Below are positions 1 to 8,828 of a DNA stretch of 49,299 nt, in pieces. Within the stretch, counting starts at the first letter, position 1. Each line of letters opens with the position of its first letter. The translations under genes were made by a program, and so were the position numbers. Origin of the DNA: an uncultured Paracoccaceae bacterium (lineage in GTDB: Bacteria > Pseudomonadota > Alphaproteobacteria > Rhodobacterales > Rhodobacteraceae); contig CAMZLM010000145.1 in the NCBI GenBank assembly GCA_947311485.1, positions 1-49,299 on the forward strand, in the 5' to 3' direction. The notes beneath the pieces are model-generated. The model was not told where the DNA came from, searched no databases, and worked only from the letters and a program-made list of their open reading frames with translations.

Positions 1-54
1 GAAGGGGATGGTGAAGGCGACGACTAACGCCGCCTTCCAATCCAGAATAACCGC
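1..54. other. Window edge, no gene assignable
   Basis: This is the short flank downstream of the RND pump stop codon. On the minus strand GAAGGCG and CGCCTTC (13-19 and 31-37) could form a 7-bp hairpin with an 11-nt loop. No T-run follows it, so it is at best a weak terminator. No coding fragment can be recognised in so short a piece. Confidence 0.3.
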
Positions 55-3000
55 TTATCCCGCAGCGGCTTGCTCTTTCTTTTTACGTTCCTTTGCCAAT
101 GTGCTCAGCCCCATATCATCCAAAATTGCATAGATTGCAGGCAATACAAACAACACAATTATACTCGCTGCCAACAGCCCAAAGATCAGGCTGGTGACCA
201 GCGGAATCAGGATTTGCGCTTGCAGGCTTGTCTCGAGCAAAATCGGCAACAAACCGGCCAGCGTGGTTGTCGAGGTCAGAAAAATAGCCCTGAACCGCGC
301 CCGCGCGGCCCGGGCCGCAGCCACCGCAACCGTCAGGTGATCTCCATGTTCATGTTTGACAAAATCCACCAACAGGATCGAATTGTTCACCACAACACCG
401 GCCAGCGCCACAAAGCCGAGCATGCTCGGCATGGAAAAATCCAGCCCCATCAACATGTGCCCGAAGATCGATCCTGCCAGCGACAGCGGAATAATCAGCA
501 TCACAATAATTGGCTCCACGTAGGACCGGAACAAAAATGACAGCAACAAAAACACCCCGATCAGGCCGACAACGAACCCTTTGACCATGGATTTTTGCGT
601 CTTGCCTGCCTCGGCATTCTGGCCTTCAACACTGATCGTTACGCCCGGATGCCGCTTAAGCAAATCCGGTACAAACCGTTTGGTGGTATCCCCGACAATA
701 TCATTTGCGTTGGCAATACGGGTGTCAATCGTACCTTGCAAGGTGACGGTGCGCAGACCGTTTTCATGGTTAATCCGCGCATAACCCTGATCCATCGTAA
801 CATCAGCCACAAGGGACAGAGGCACATAAGACCCATCCGGCCTTGTGATGATAAAGCTGTCAAACGGCGCAAACTCGCCACGGCTACCCTCTGACAGCAG
901 GGCAGTAACCTCAAGCAACTGACCGTTCACCTGCATTTCGCTCACCGTGGTGCCATAGTAGGCCGCACGCAGCTGATCGGCGATCATCAAGGCATTCACC
1001 CCCATAGAAGCCGCCGCATCACTCAGATGAATTTGCAATTCCCGTTTGCCGGGGCGTAGATCATCCATTACCGAGGTCACCCCCTTGTAGGTCCAGATCC
1101 AGTCCTGCAATTCAAGCGCGGCTTGTTTCAACTCCGTCAAATCATCGCCTTTCAGGCGCATTTCAATAGCAATCCCCGCCGGCCCCATGGTCGATTCAGC
1201 ATAATTCAGGCTAATGACATCAGGCAATTGCCCAACCTCTGCCCGCCAATTCTCCATGATCTCGTCCGGTCGGCTTAACCGTAGCGACGACGGCAACAGA
1301 TCAATGCTGACTGTGGCCACATGGGCACCGGTTTCAAATGAATCCCGGTTCTGCCCGTAGAACACCGACACATGGCGCACGAGTTCCGCCCCGTTTGGTT
1401 GTTGCGGCGTCATATCCTGATTGACCTTTTGAATGCCGGATTCAAGCTTGGCCACCACTTCTTGTGTCCGTTCAAGCGGGGTGCCTTGCGGCAGCAAAAC
1501 CCGCGCCACAATGGTATCGCCGTCCAGTTCGGGAAAGGCCGTGAATTTCAGGTATCCCCCCGCCAGCATTGCCACGGACAGCAGTAACACTGCAAAGGTA
1601 ATTCCCGTGGTCACATACCGCCAGCGAATCGTCAGATCAACCAAAGGCCCCACCAACCGGTCACGGGTGTAATTCATCACCTTTTCCACCCGCCGTCGTA
1701 CCGCATTCGGCGCGGTGTCGGCCTCCAGAGTATGGACAAGGTGATGCGGTAAAATCAAAAAGGCCTCAATCAAGGAAACCGACAGCACAAACAGCATCAC
1801 CACCGGCACAACCCGCAAAATCGCCCCCAGGTCGCCGGACAAAAACGCCAAAGACCCGAAAATCATCGCCGTTGTCGCAAAGGAAGCCAGCACGTTTGGC
1901 AACACCTGTAGCGCCCCCTGAACGGCGGCTTCATAGGCATGCAGGCCTTTGTCACGCATACGTGCAATGTTTTCCGCAATCACGATTGCATCATCCATCA
2001 GCAAACCAATCACAATCAGCAACCCGAGTGACGTCATCAGATTAAGCGAAAACCCGACTGCCCACATCAACGCCACGCCGCCCATAAAGGCAACCGGCAG
2101 CCCCATCGCGACCCAGAAGGCAAAGCGAAAACCAAAAAACAGCCACAGCACCAAGAAGACCAGCGCCAAACCTTGCAATCCATTAACCACAACCAGAGTC
2201 AAGCGTTCCCGCACAACAGAAGCCGCATCCGCTGTTATCTCAAGCACGATCCCCGGCGGGGAGGCCTGACGTTCGTAGGTGAGAAACTCCTGTAGCTTGT
2301 CGATAACCGTCAGGGAATCCTCCGCCCGTGTTTTGAACACATCCAGAACCGCCGCCCGCTTACCGTCAAACACCATTTCATCGTCATCAGCGGCAAATTG
2401 TTCGGTAATTTCAGCAATTTCCCCCAACAGAACCTGCCCGCCATTCGCCGCAGAGCGCACAATCAGCCCCGCCAAAGAGGCCACATCGCGGCGTTCCTCT
2501 GTGATGCGGATAAGATAGGTTTCCTCATCCGTTTCCATGCTGCCAAGCGGAGAATCCAGACTGCCAAACCGGATCGCGGCGGCAACATCGGGAACAGAAA
2601 TACCAAACCGTTGCAGGGCCTCTGGCCGTAACCCCACCCGCAATTCACGGGTGGAAAAACCCTTGATAACCACCTGAGGAATGCCTCCCCATCGCAACAT
2701 GCGTTTACGCACATCTTCGGCGTAATCCTTCAGATCCGGGCGGTCGGACGGGCCGGTAATCGAAATGGAAGCAACAAAATCCGTCAACCCAAGGGGTTTA
2801 ATACGCGGCGTTTCGGCACGATCTGGAAAATCGGTGATTGCCTCTATTTCCGATTTCACATCCGCAACAAAGCCTTGAAAATCCTCGCCCTCGCGCATCC
2901 GCACCACGGCACGGGCAAGGTTCTCGCGGGATTCACAGGATTGTTCGTACAGCCCAGTCACCGACGCCAGTGCATTTTCGATACGTTCGCAAACCGCAAA

Positions 3001-3174
3001 TTCCACATCCTCGGGGCGCGCCCCCGGATAGGCCACAGTGATTTCCACCCGGCTCGGTTCCGGCCGCGGAAAGGTTTCACGCAACAAATTAGGGCCAAGC
3101 ATCAACCCTGACAGCAACAACAGAATCATCACCAAATTGGAAATGGTCGGATGACCGGTGAAAAAACGGATCAT
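55..3174 (-). CDS. RND efflux pump inner-membrane subunit (AcrB/AcrD/AcrF family)
   Basis: Proton-driven resistance-nodulation-division transporter, expected to form a trimer in the inner membrane and to export hydrophobic compounds or drugs through a periplasmic adaptor and an outer-membrane channel. Its 1039 residues are the family's normal size. It has an N-terminal TM helix, a large periplasmic loop, a TM block carrying GLLMDDAIVIAEN with the proton-relay acids D394/D395, a second periplasmic loop, and a C-terminal TM block with the family motif GVVVNNSILLVDF. The start overlaps the stop of the upstream adaptor gene by 4 nt (ATGA), so the two are translationally coupled. No outer-membrane TolC-like gene is in the window. 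The substrate cannot be deduced. The divergent AcrB-like clade (N-terminus MIRFFTGHPTISNLV) is common in marine proteobacteria. Confidence 0.93.
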   Translation of the reverse strand: MIRFFTGHPTISNLVMILLLLSGLMLGPNLLRETFPRPEPSRVEITVAYPGARPEDVEFAVCERIENALASVTGLYEQSCESRENLARAVVRMREGEDFQGFVADVKSEIEAITDFPDRAETPRIKPLGLTDFVASISITGPSDRPDLKDYAEDVRKRMLRWGGIPQVVIKGFSTRELRVGLRPEALQRFGISVPDVAAAIRFGSLDSPLGSMETDEETYLIRITEERRDVASLAGLIVRSAANGGQVLLGEIAEITEQFAADDDEMVFDGKRAAVLDVFKTRAEDSLTVIDKLQEFLTYERQASPPGIVLEITADAASVVRERLTLVVVNGLQGLALVFLVLWLFFGFRFAFWVAMGLPVAFMGGVALMWAVGFSLNLMTSLGLLIVIGLLMDDAIVIAENIARMRDKGLHAYEAAVQGALQVLPNVLASFATTAMIFGSLAFLSGDLGAILRVVPVVMLFVLSVSLIEAFLILPHHLVHTLEADTAPNAVRRRVEKVMNYTRDRLVGPLVDLTIRWRYVTTGITFAVLLLSVAMLAGGYLKFTAFPELDGDTIVARVLLPQGTPLERTQEVVAKLESGIQKVNQDMTPQQPNGAELVRHVSVFYGQNRDSFETGAHVATVSIDLLPSSLRLSRPDEIMENWRAEVGQLPDVISLNYAESTMGPAGIAIEMRLKGDDLTELKQAALELQDWIWTYKGVTSVMDDLRPGKRELQIHLSDAAASMGVNALMIADQLRAAYYGTTVSEMQVNGQLLEVTALLSEGSRGEFAPFDSFIITRPDGSYVPLSLVADVTMDQGYARINHENGLRTVTLQGTIDTRIANANDIVGDTTKRFVPDLLKRHPGVTISVEGQNAEAGKTQKSMVKGFVVGLIGVFLLLSFLFRSYVEPIIVMLIIPLSLAGSIFGHMLMGLDFSMPSMLGFVALAGVVVNNSILLVDFVKHEHGDHLTVAVAAARAARARFRAIFLTSTTTLAGLLPILLETSLQAQILIPLVTSLIFGLLAASIIVLFVLPAIYAILDDMGLSTLAKERKKKEQAAAG

Positions 3175-4532
3175 TGGACTTGTCCTGCCTGTGCCATTTT
3201 CGCCATCAGTTCAGCATCCAGGCGCGGCATCAGCAACATGCCTTCGATGGTGGGAATCGGCCGGCTCACAACCACCTGTACCCCCGGGGCAACGCCCTCG
3301 GTAATAAGCGCAATATCCCCCTGTAAAATCCGCGGGTGCACCGGCAACAGTTTCAGCCGGCTGTCGTCCCCTACCACCATCAGCTTGCCATTGCGCAGCG
3401 CACTGCGAGGCACGACAATGCCGGTAATTGGCGGCGCGCTCAGGATCATTTTCACAAACATCCCCTTTGACAAAGGCGGACGACGCCCCAACTCCGCACG
3501 CTCATAGGCCTTGTCCACACGCACAATCACCCCGAAAGTCCCTGTTTTCGGATCCACCGTATTGCTGATACGATCCGGCACTGCCGGCCATTCCAGAATA
3601 GATTCCCCCAAACGCATCGTCACTTTCGCGTTCAGTTGAACCCCCGCATGGGCCTTGAATACGGTGGAGGGGTTCACGTTTGCCGAAACGGGATCCCTGT
3701 CGTTTTTTCCCTTGAAAACTTTTTGCAATTCAGCCGCGGGGATCAAGGCCTCCACCTCGGCAGCATCAATGCCGTCAAAACTGGCCGTGGTCTGGCCAAT
3801 ACGGACCAATTGCCCCACCTCGATCGACACCATATCCACCCGCGCGTCAAACGGCAGGGTCAAAACTGTGCGCGCAAGGTTAAGTTCCGCCGTTTCCAGC
3901 GCAGCCTTCGAGGCCGCGATCTGTTCTTTCTGCACCAAACGCTGGGTTGGCAAGAGTGCTAGTGAATTTTGCAGGTTTTGCACCTTTTGGCGCTGTGCCA
4001 AATGTTTCGCCCGCGCACCGTCGCGGCTCGACTGAGAAGCCGTACCGGCAGCATAGAGCTTTTCCACTCGCGCCAGATCACTTTCACTAATCGCCAATGC
4101 CTCTTTTTCGATTTCCAGACCGGATTTCAAGTTGGCCTCCGAAACCGTGATCTCGGCCATTTTTCCCTCTGCCGCGCGAATATTGGCACGGGCCTGCGCC
4201 ACCGCCAATTTGAAATCCGCCTGAGACAACCGCAAAATCACCGCATCTTTGGGTAGGATGTCGCCTTTTTTCAACATCGGGTTCACATATTCCGCGGTGC
4301 CACCCACTTGGGCAATGGCCTCAAACCGGCGGGCAGGAGTCACCAGCCCAAAACCGCTTGCCTGAGGGGAAACCGCATATTCCTTGGCCTCGATCACCCG
4401 CACAACCGTGGTGCGTTCGGCAATTTTAACCTGCTCGGGGGCGGGTTTGTTTTTCACCGTATAGGCCAAAAAACCTGCCCCGAGCAGCGCCAGCGGTAAG
4501 GTCACCAAAACTAATTTAAATCCGGTTTTCAT
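3171..4532 (-). CDS. RND efflux periplasmic adaptor (HlyD/AcrA-type membrane fusion protein)
   Basis: Periplasmic adaptor linking the RND pump to an outer-membrane channel. The 453-residue protein starts with a membrane anchor (hydrophobic residues about 7-25: LVLVTLPLALLGAGFLAYTV). Next come a split lipoyl/biotinyl-like domain, a helical hairpin rich in Ala/Glu/Lys (about residues 100-215), and beta-barrel and membrane-proximal domains. There is no lipobox cysteine, so it is anchored by the uncleaved helix. The start has a GAGGA ribosome-binding sequence about 9 nt upstream. It lies 74 nt downstream of the small membrane-protein gene and overlaps the pump gene by 4 nt, so all three are probably one transcript. 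Confidence 0.9.
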   Translation of the reverse strand: MKTGFKLVLVTLPLALLGAGFLAYTVKNKPAPEQVKIAERTTVVRVIEAKEYAVSPQASGFGLVTPARRFEAIAQVGGTAEYVNPMLKKGDILPKDAVILRLSQADFKLAVAQARANIRAAEGKMAEITVSEANLKSGLEIEKEALAISESDLARVEKLYAAGTASQSSRDGARAKHLAQRQKVQNLQNSLALLPTQRLVQKEQIAASKAALETAELNLARTVLTLPFDARVDMVSIEVGQLVRIGQTTASFDGIDAAEVEALIPAAELQKVFKGKNDRDPVSANVNPSTVFKAHAGVQLNAKVTMRLGESILEWPAVPDRISNTVDPKTGTFGVIVRVDKAYERAELGRRPPLSKGMFVKMILSAPPITGIVVPRSALRNGKLMVVGDDSRLKLLPVHPRILQGDIALITEGVAPGVQVVVSRPIPTIEGMLLMPRLDAELMAKMAQAGQVQ

Positions 4533-4606
4533 AAGTATATCCTCAAGGAGCGGAATTATGGGTTCAACCTACCCTATTATTGTTTGAATTGCACTCAATG
4601 CCCGTT

Positions 4607-5011
4607 TTACATCAATTCGGCTGCACGCTGTTTTTGCCGCCGAACCAGCAGAATAGAGGCTACTGCCCAAAATCCGATGCGCAAAACCAGCGCCCAAACG
4701 GTTTGCATTTCATAGGCACCGCCGGTGCTGATGTGCCAGAAGAACCCCAGCGCCACAATGGTTGTCGCCCCGGTCAACACAACGGCCCCGCGCATGGCAC
4801 ATCCTCGGTCCAGCCACATATGCACCGCTGTCCCGATATACACAAACCCGGCAAAAAAATTGAACCAGAGAACAAACGGCACAAAATTCCCGACTGCATC
4901 GCGGGCTGATTGCGGACCGAAAAGCACACTGCCCGCCTTGAAGAGTGTTACCACCCCGAAAACGAAGGCCACCGCTGCCAGAATGCGAATTGTATAGGGA
5001 ATTTTTTTCAT
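4607..5011 (-). CDS. Small four-helix membrane protein of unknown function
   Basis: The 134-residue protein has about four hydrophobic helices (residues roughly 8-27, 43-64, 74-93 and 104-122) and a basic C-terminus (RRQKQRAAE), so it is an integral inner-membrane protein. I know similar small proteins with an NFVPFVLWFNFFAGF-like stretch only as uncharacterised. The ATG at 5011 was chosen over an upstream in-frame start at 5080 because AGGAG sits 6 nt before it, and because the longer version would translate through a palindrome. It is the first gene of the putative RND unit and lies directly behind the 34-bp palindrome, so it may be regulated with the pump. Function unknown. Confidence 0.7.
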   Translation of the reverse strand: MKKIPYTIRILAAVAFVFGVVTLFKAGSVLFGPQSARDAVGNFVPFVLWFNFFAGFVYIGTAVHMWLDRGCAMRGAVVLTGATTIVALGFFWHISTGGAYEMQTVWALVLRIGFWAVASILLVRRQKQRAAELM

Positions 5012-5029
5012 GGGAATCTCCTGTGTCCT

Positions 5030-5063
5030 CCATATAATTAGTGAGTTATTACTAATTATATGG
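5030..5063. promoter_or_regulatory. Perfect 13-bp inverted repeat, likely operator of the RND unit
   Basis: The arms CCATATAATTAGT (5030-5042) and ACTAATTATATGG (5051-5063) are perfect complements around an 8-nt AT-rich spacer. The repeat ends 19 nt before the ATG of the small membrane protein that heads the efflux unit. It is too AT-rich, and wrongly placed, for a terminator. Its size and symmetry suit a dimeric repressor of the TetR or MarR type. No such regulator gene is present in the window. Confidence 0.7.
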
Positions 5064-5113
5064 AAGGCAAGTCTCAACACCTTATTTTAATCGGCACTCG
5101 AAGACTTGAACGA

Positions 5114-6355
5114 CTACGTTTTCTTCTTTGTTTTGGCTGGTTCATTGAATTTGTCAATGAATTCCAGAACCACAGGCCGTATTTCGCTGCGCCAGATTGA
5201 TCCGCTAAAGATACCATAATGTCCGGCATTTTCCGCCAAATAGGTTGCTTTCATCGAATCGGGCAGGTCCGGTAGCAGTTTCAATGCGGCAGCACATTGG
5301 CCCGGGGCGGAAATATCGTCATTAGCACCTTCGACGATGATCACGGCCGTGTTTTTAATAGCCCCGATATCGACGGGCTTTCCCTTTACCGCAAAATCAT
5401 TGCGCGCGATTTCACGTTTTTTGAACACACGCTCCACAGTCGACAGATAAAATTCCGCCGGCATATCCATCACCGCAAGATATTCATCGTAAAATCGGTT
5501 GTGGCGACTGATCTTGGCTACATCCCCCGAAGCCACCGCCGCGATGTGATCGCTGAATGCTTTGGTGTGGTTGTCCATGTTCATCGCCATAAACGATTTC
5601 AACTGTGTTGCGCCCGGATACACTTTGCGCCCCACGCCGGGATAGGAATACCCGACGGTTTGAATAACGCTTTTGGCCAGACCTTCGGTGGTGACCCGCG
5701 CACTAAAATTTGTAACACCGGTGGGGTTGGCCTCCGGATCGACCGGCCCGCCAATCAGGGTCAGGGTCCGCGGGGTCGGCGCGCCCTCTTCGGCAAGTAT
5801 CGCCGTCGCCACAAGGGTAAGCGGCACCGGTTGGCATACGGCAATAACATGAATATCTTCACCCAGATAGCGCAGGAAATCCACCAGATGTTCGGTGTAA
5901 TCCTCCACGTCGAATTTGCCTTCGGACAGCGGCACATCGCGGGCATTTTTCCATTCGGTCACGTAGACATCGCAGTTGGACAGCAGGCTGGCCACAGTTT
6001 TACGGGTCAGCGTCGCATAATGCCCTGACATCGGGGCCACCAATAAAACGCGGCGCGTTACCGGCCGGTTACGATCGGCACTAAAATGCAGCAGATCACA
6101 GAACGGGCGCGACAATTCAACTCGTTGGTTAACGACATAGTCCCGATCCTTCGAGACCACGTTTTCGATACCCCAATCAGGCTTAGCCGCGATACGCTCA
6201 CAAGCATGTTCCGTGACTTCGCCCCATGCCGCCAACATTGAGGGCACCGGACTTGGCGACAGGGAGAACAACGGGTTCCCCCAAAACACTTTGGCCGTCG
6301 CCCCCATCCATGCGCTGCTTTGGCGCAGGCCTTCATTCATGTCATAGACGATCAT
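5114..6355 (-). CDS. phaZ: Intracellular polyhydroxyalkanoate depolymerase PhaZ
   Basis: Hydrolyses stored PHA granules in the cytoplasm. The 413-residue alpha/beta-hydrolase has the intracellular-type nucleophile motif VCQPVP with Cys174 in place of serine, the acid region GANDD (D346/D347) and the catalytic histidine in NAGHYGIFSG (H379). It has no signal peptide, which fits an intracellular enzyme, and ends in a Lys-rich tail (KTKKKT). It is divergent from phaC, and the 116-bp gap should hold both promoters. Divergent phaZ and phaC, followed by phasin and phaR genes, is the usual arrangement in Rhodobacterales and supports the call. Confidence 0.94.
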   Translation of the reverse strand: MIVYDMNEGLRQSSAWMGATAKVFWGNPLFSLSPSPVPSMLAAWGEVTEHACERIAAKPDWGIENVVSKDRDYVVNQRVELSRPFCDLLHFSADRNRPVTRRVLLVAPMSGHYATLTRKTVASLLSNCDVYVTEWKNARDVPLSEGKFDVEDYTEHLVDFLRYLGEDIHVIAVCQPVPLTLVATAILAEEGAPTPRTLTLIGGPVDPEANPTGVTNFSARVTTEGLAKSVIQTVGYSYPGVGRKVYPGATQLKSFMAMNMDNHTKAFSDHIAAVASGDVAKISRHNRFYDEYLAVMDMPAEFYLSTVERVFKKREIARNDFAVKGKPVDIGAIKNTAVIIVEGANDDISAPGQCAAALKLLPDLPDSMKATYLAENAGHYGIFSGSIWRSEIRPVVLEFIDKFNEPAKTKKKT

Positions 6356-6471
6356 TTCCCGGACCCTTCTTGCATTAACCTGCGAACAAAACGTACACTT
6401 GCATATAGTATTCTAATTCAACTTCTTCAATCGGACTCTATATACCTGAAACGCCGCAGCCCGACCCCGAA
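6356..6471. promoter_or_regulatory. Divergent phaZ/phaC promoter region
   Basis: The 116-bp AT-rich gap lies between divergent start codons. On the plus strand TTCAAC (6417-6422), a 16-nt spacer and TATATA (6439-6444) form a plausible sigma-70 promoter for phaC. It would start transcription near 6451, leaving a short leader of about 20 nt. I see no TGC-rich PhaR-like box here, unlike at the phasin promoters. The phaZ promoter was not resolved. Confidence 0.4.
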
Positions 6472-8211
6472 ATGCTCCAAGCCAATCTGGAACGGATCAA
6501 CACCCTGACCACACGGCTGGTGGCGGCACTATCGGAGCGACGCCAGCATAATGCCGGTTTGGACAGCCCCGACACACAGTTTTACAAAAAGGCTGCGGCG
6601 GCCTGTTTTGCCGAAATGATCAGCGACCCAACCCGTTTGATGGAGGCGCAGGTTGGATACTGGACCGAAAGTATTAAAATTTGGTCCGATATGCAAAAAA
6701 ACCTGCTCGCAGATGAAACACCCTCACCAACGCCGAAAAAACCCGATCGCCGCTTCAAGAATGAAAAATGGGATAATGACCCCTATTTCAATATGATCAG
6801 GTGCCAGTATCAACTGTCCAGCGATACGATCACCAATATGACCCGTGGCCTGACCCACCTGCCGGAAAAGGAACGCGAAAAGGTCAGTTTTTTTGCCAAA
6901 CAGATCGTCGACATGTTTTCGCCAACGAATTTTTTCGCCACCAATCCGGACGCCCTGGACAAAGCCGTGGAAACCAACGGGCAGTCGCTGGTGGGTGGGT
7001 TGGAAAATCTGGTACGGGATCTGGAAAAACAGAAAAACGGGCTATCCGTAACATTGGCCCAACCGGATGCATTCGAAGTCGGCAAGGAAATCGCGGCGAC
7101 CAAAGGCAAGGTTGTATTCCAGAACCGCATGTTCCAGTTAATCCAGTACAGCCCAACCACAGGAAAGATCTACGCAAAGCCGTTGTTGTTCAGCCCGCCG
7201 TGGATCAACAAGTACTACATCCTTGATTTGCGCCCCGATAATTCACTGGTGAAATTCGCCGTAGACCAAGGTCATACCGTTTTTATGATTTCATGGGTCA
7301 ATCCGGACGCCACGTTTGCCGATTGCGGGTTTGACACCTACCTAGAGGAAGGCTGGCTCACTGCGCTGGACACGGTGCTGGAAATCACAGGTCAGAAAGC
7401 AACCAATTGTCTGGGTTTTTGCATCGGCGGCACCCTGCTGGCCTGCGGATTGGCCTATTTAACGGCCAAGGGCGAGGACCACAAAGTTCACAAAGCCACT
7501 TTTTTAACCACCATGACCGATTTCAAAGACCCCGGCGAACTGGGCGCTTTTATCGAACCGGGTTTTCTGGCTGGCATCCACAAGGAGGTCGCAACGCAAG
7601 GCTATCTGGACAAATACTTCATGTCTAAAACCTTTAGTTATCTACGCGCCAATGACCTTGTTTATGGCCCCGCCGTGCGCTCCTATATGATGGGTGAAGC
7701 CCCGCCGGTATTTGATTTACTGCAATGGAACAGCGATTCCACCAACCTTCCGGGTCGCATGGCAATGGATTATCTGGAAAAACTCTATGTTGAAAACCAA
7801 CTGGCCCTTGGCGAATTCGAATTGTTGGGGGAAACCCTGCGGCTGGCGGAAATCAACGTCCCGATTTTTGCCATATCAACCATTTCCGATCACATCGCCC
7901 CGTGGAAAAGCACCTTTCGCGGACTGGCCAAAGTCCGTGGCGAGCGAACCTTTGTTTTATCGGAAAGCGGCCATATCGCCGGTGTGGTCAATCCCCCCAA
8001 CCGCAACAAATACGGCCATTGGTACAATCCAGAACCGCCGCGTGATCCGGAATTCTGGCTGGAGAATGCCACCTTCGAAAAAAAGAGCTGGTGGAGCCGA
8101 TGGAATCAGTGGTTATGCGCGGGGCAAAAACGGGGTTTGTTGGCACGAGAACCGGGCTCCAAAGCACATCCCCCGCTTGCGCCAGCCCCGGGAGATTACG
8201 TAACCCGTTAA
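6472..8211 (+). CDS. phaC: Class I poly(3-hydroxyalkanoate) synthase PhaC
   Basis: Polymerises (R)-3-hydroxyacyl-CoA into PHA at the granule surface. The 579-residue length fits class I enzymes. The lipase-box-like motif GFCIGG supplies Cys317, with D473 (STISDHIAPW) and H501 (ESGHIAGVVNPP) completing the triad. The N-terminal PhaC domain contains WDNDPYFNMI, typical of the family. The ATG used has no clear Shine-Dalgarno sequence. The reading frame stays open back to 6409 without another ATG, GTG or TTG, so either the leader is nearly absent, as the promoter prediction suggests, or a rare start codon is used. It is followed by phasins and phaR. Confidence 0.95.
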   Translation: MLQANLERINTLTTRLVAALSERRQHNAGLDSPDTQFYKKAAAACFAEMISDPTRLMEAQVGYWTESIKIWSDMQKNLLADETPSPTPKKPDRRFKNEKWDNDPYFNMIRCQYQLSSDTITNMTRGLTHLPEKEREKVSFFAKQIVDMFSPTNFFATNPDALDKAVETNGQSLVGGLENLVRDLEKQKNGLSVTLAQPDAFEVGKEIAATKGKVVFQNRMFQLIQYSPTTGKIYAKPLLFSPPWINKYYILDLRPDNSLVKFAVDQGHTVFMISWVNPDATFADCGFDTYLEEGWLTALDTVLEITGQKATNCLGFCIGGTLLACGLAYLTAKGEDHKVHKATFLTTMTDFKDPGELGAFIEPGFLAGIHKEVATQGYLDKYFMSKTFSYLRANDLVYGPAVRSYMMGEAPPVFDLLQWNSDSTNLPGRMAMDYLEKLYVENQLALGEFELLGETLRLAEINVPIFAISTISDHIAPWKSTFRGLAKVRGERTFVLSESGHIAGVVNPPNRNKYGHWYNPEPPRDPEFWLENATFEKKSWWSRWNQWLCAGQKRGLLAREPGSKAHPPLAPAPGDYVTR

Positions 8212-8239
8212 AAATATTGCCATTTTTATACCTTACGCC

Positions 8240-8286
8240 GCATCGCAGCATTTTTCCTTGCAATGCTGCGATGCAGCATTTATATA
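8240..8286 (+). promoter_or_regulatory. First phasin promoter with PhaR-type operator in the spacer
   Basis: TTGCAA (8258-8263), a 17-nt spacer and TATATA (8281-8286) form a good sigma-70 promoter. The palindrome TGCTGC-GAT-GCAGCA (8264-8278) fills almost the whole spacer. It matches the CTGC-N3-GCAG type of TGC-rich site described for PhaR in Paracoccus. A wider 13-bp inverted repeat pairs GCATCGCAGCATT (8240-8252) with 8262-8274, adding a second half-site upstream of the -35. PhaR bound here would block RNA polymerase. The same hairpin might also weakly end phaC transcription, but it lacks a T-run on its 3' side. Confidence 0.75.
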
Positions 8287-8344
8287 CTTGTCACAGGCGG
8301 TCCTCCCCCGCCACCCCATTTTACGTTGATCAAGGACTGACAAC

Positions 8345-8764
8345 ATGACCAAACAAGCATTCGATTTCGCCAAAGCCACCGAAGACTTCATGGGTGCCTT
8401 CAAAATCGACACCAAAGTATTCGACGAAGCCGTTAAAAACGCAGCTGAATTCAACACAAAACTGGTAAAGATCGCCCTGACCTCTGCCAAGAAAAACACC
8501 GAACTGACAACTGCCTGGACAACCGAGACCCTGAAAAAAGTCGAGGCCGCCAACAAAGTTCAAAAAGAAGCTGGTGATTATGTAGCCGTTGCAACCGATC
8601 TGGCCAAAGAGCAAATCGAAGCGCTGCCAGAAAAACTGACAGCCTATGTGGACGTTGCCAAAGCGGCGCAACAGGACGCAACCGAGTTGTTCGTCGCTGC
8701 TGGCAAAGACATTCAGGCCGACGTGGTTGCCAAAACCAAAGAAGCCGCCAAAAAAGCTGCCTAA
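8345..8764 (+). CDS. phaP: Phasin (PHA granule-associated protein)
   Basis: Small amphipathic helical protein expected to coat PHA granules and control their size and number. The 139 residues start with FDFAKATEDFMGAFKID, close to the second phasin downstream, and continue as Ala/Lys/Glu-rich helix with no cysteine and no TM segment. The C-terminus is a Lys/Ala repeat (KTKEAAKKAA). AAGGA lies 9 nt before the ATG. It has its own PhaR-boxed promoter and a terminator after it, so it is probably transcribed strongly on its own. It is homologous along most of its length to the gene at 8910. Confidence 0.9.
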   Translation: MTKQAFDFAKATEDFMGAFKIDTKVFDEAVKNAAEFNTKLVKIALTSAKKNTELTTAWTTETLKKVEAANKVQKEAGDYVAVATDLAKEQIEALPEKLTAYVDVAKAAQQDATELFVAAGKDIQADVVAKTKEAAKKAA

Positions 8765-8789
8765 GATTTTCAAAGCACACAACATGCAT

Positions 8790-8818
8790 GAAGGGGTCGT
8801 CAATCGCGCCCCCTTTTT
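8790..8818 (+). terminator. Rho-independent terminator after the first phasin
   Basis: AAGGGG (8791-8796) pairs with CCCCTT (8810-8815), and a run of five T closes the element. It lies 26 nt after the phasin stop and before the PhaR-type boxes of the second phasin promoter, so the two phasins should form separate transcripts. Confidence 0.65.
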
Positions 8819-8828
8819 GCTGCACGCA

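Noticed and set aside
8325-8334. TTGATCAA just upstream of the first phasin start, resembling the GntR motif core
   Set aside because: The flanks lack the ATAATNTGATCARA pattern and the sequence overlaps the ribosome-binding region; the 8-bp match is expected by chance.
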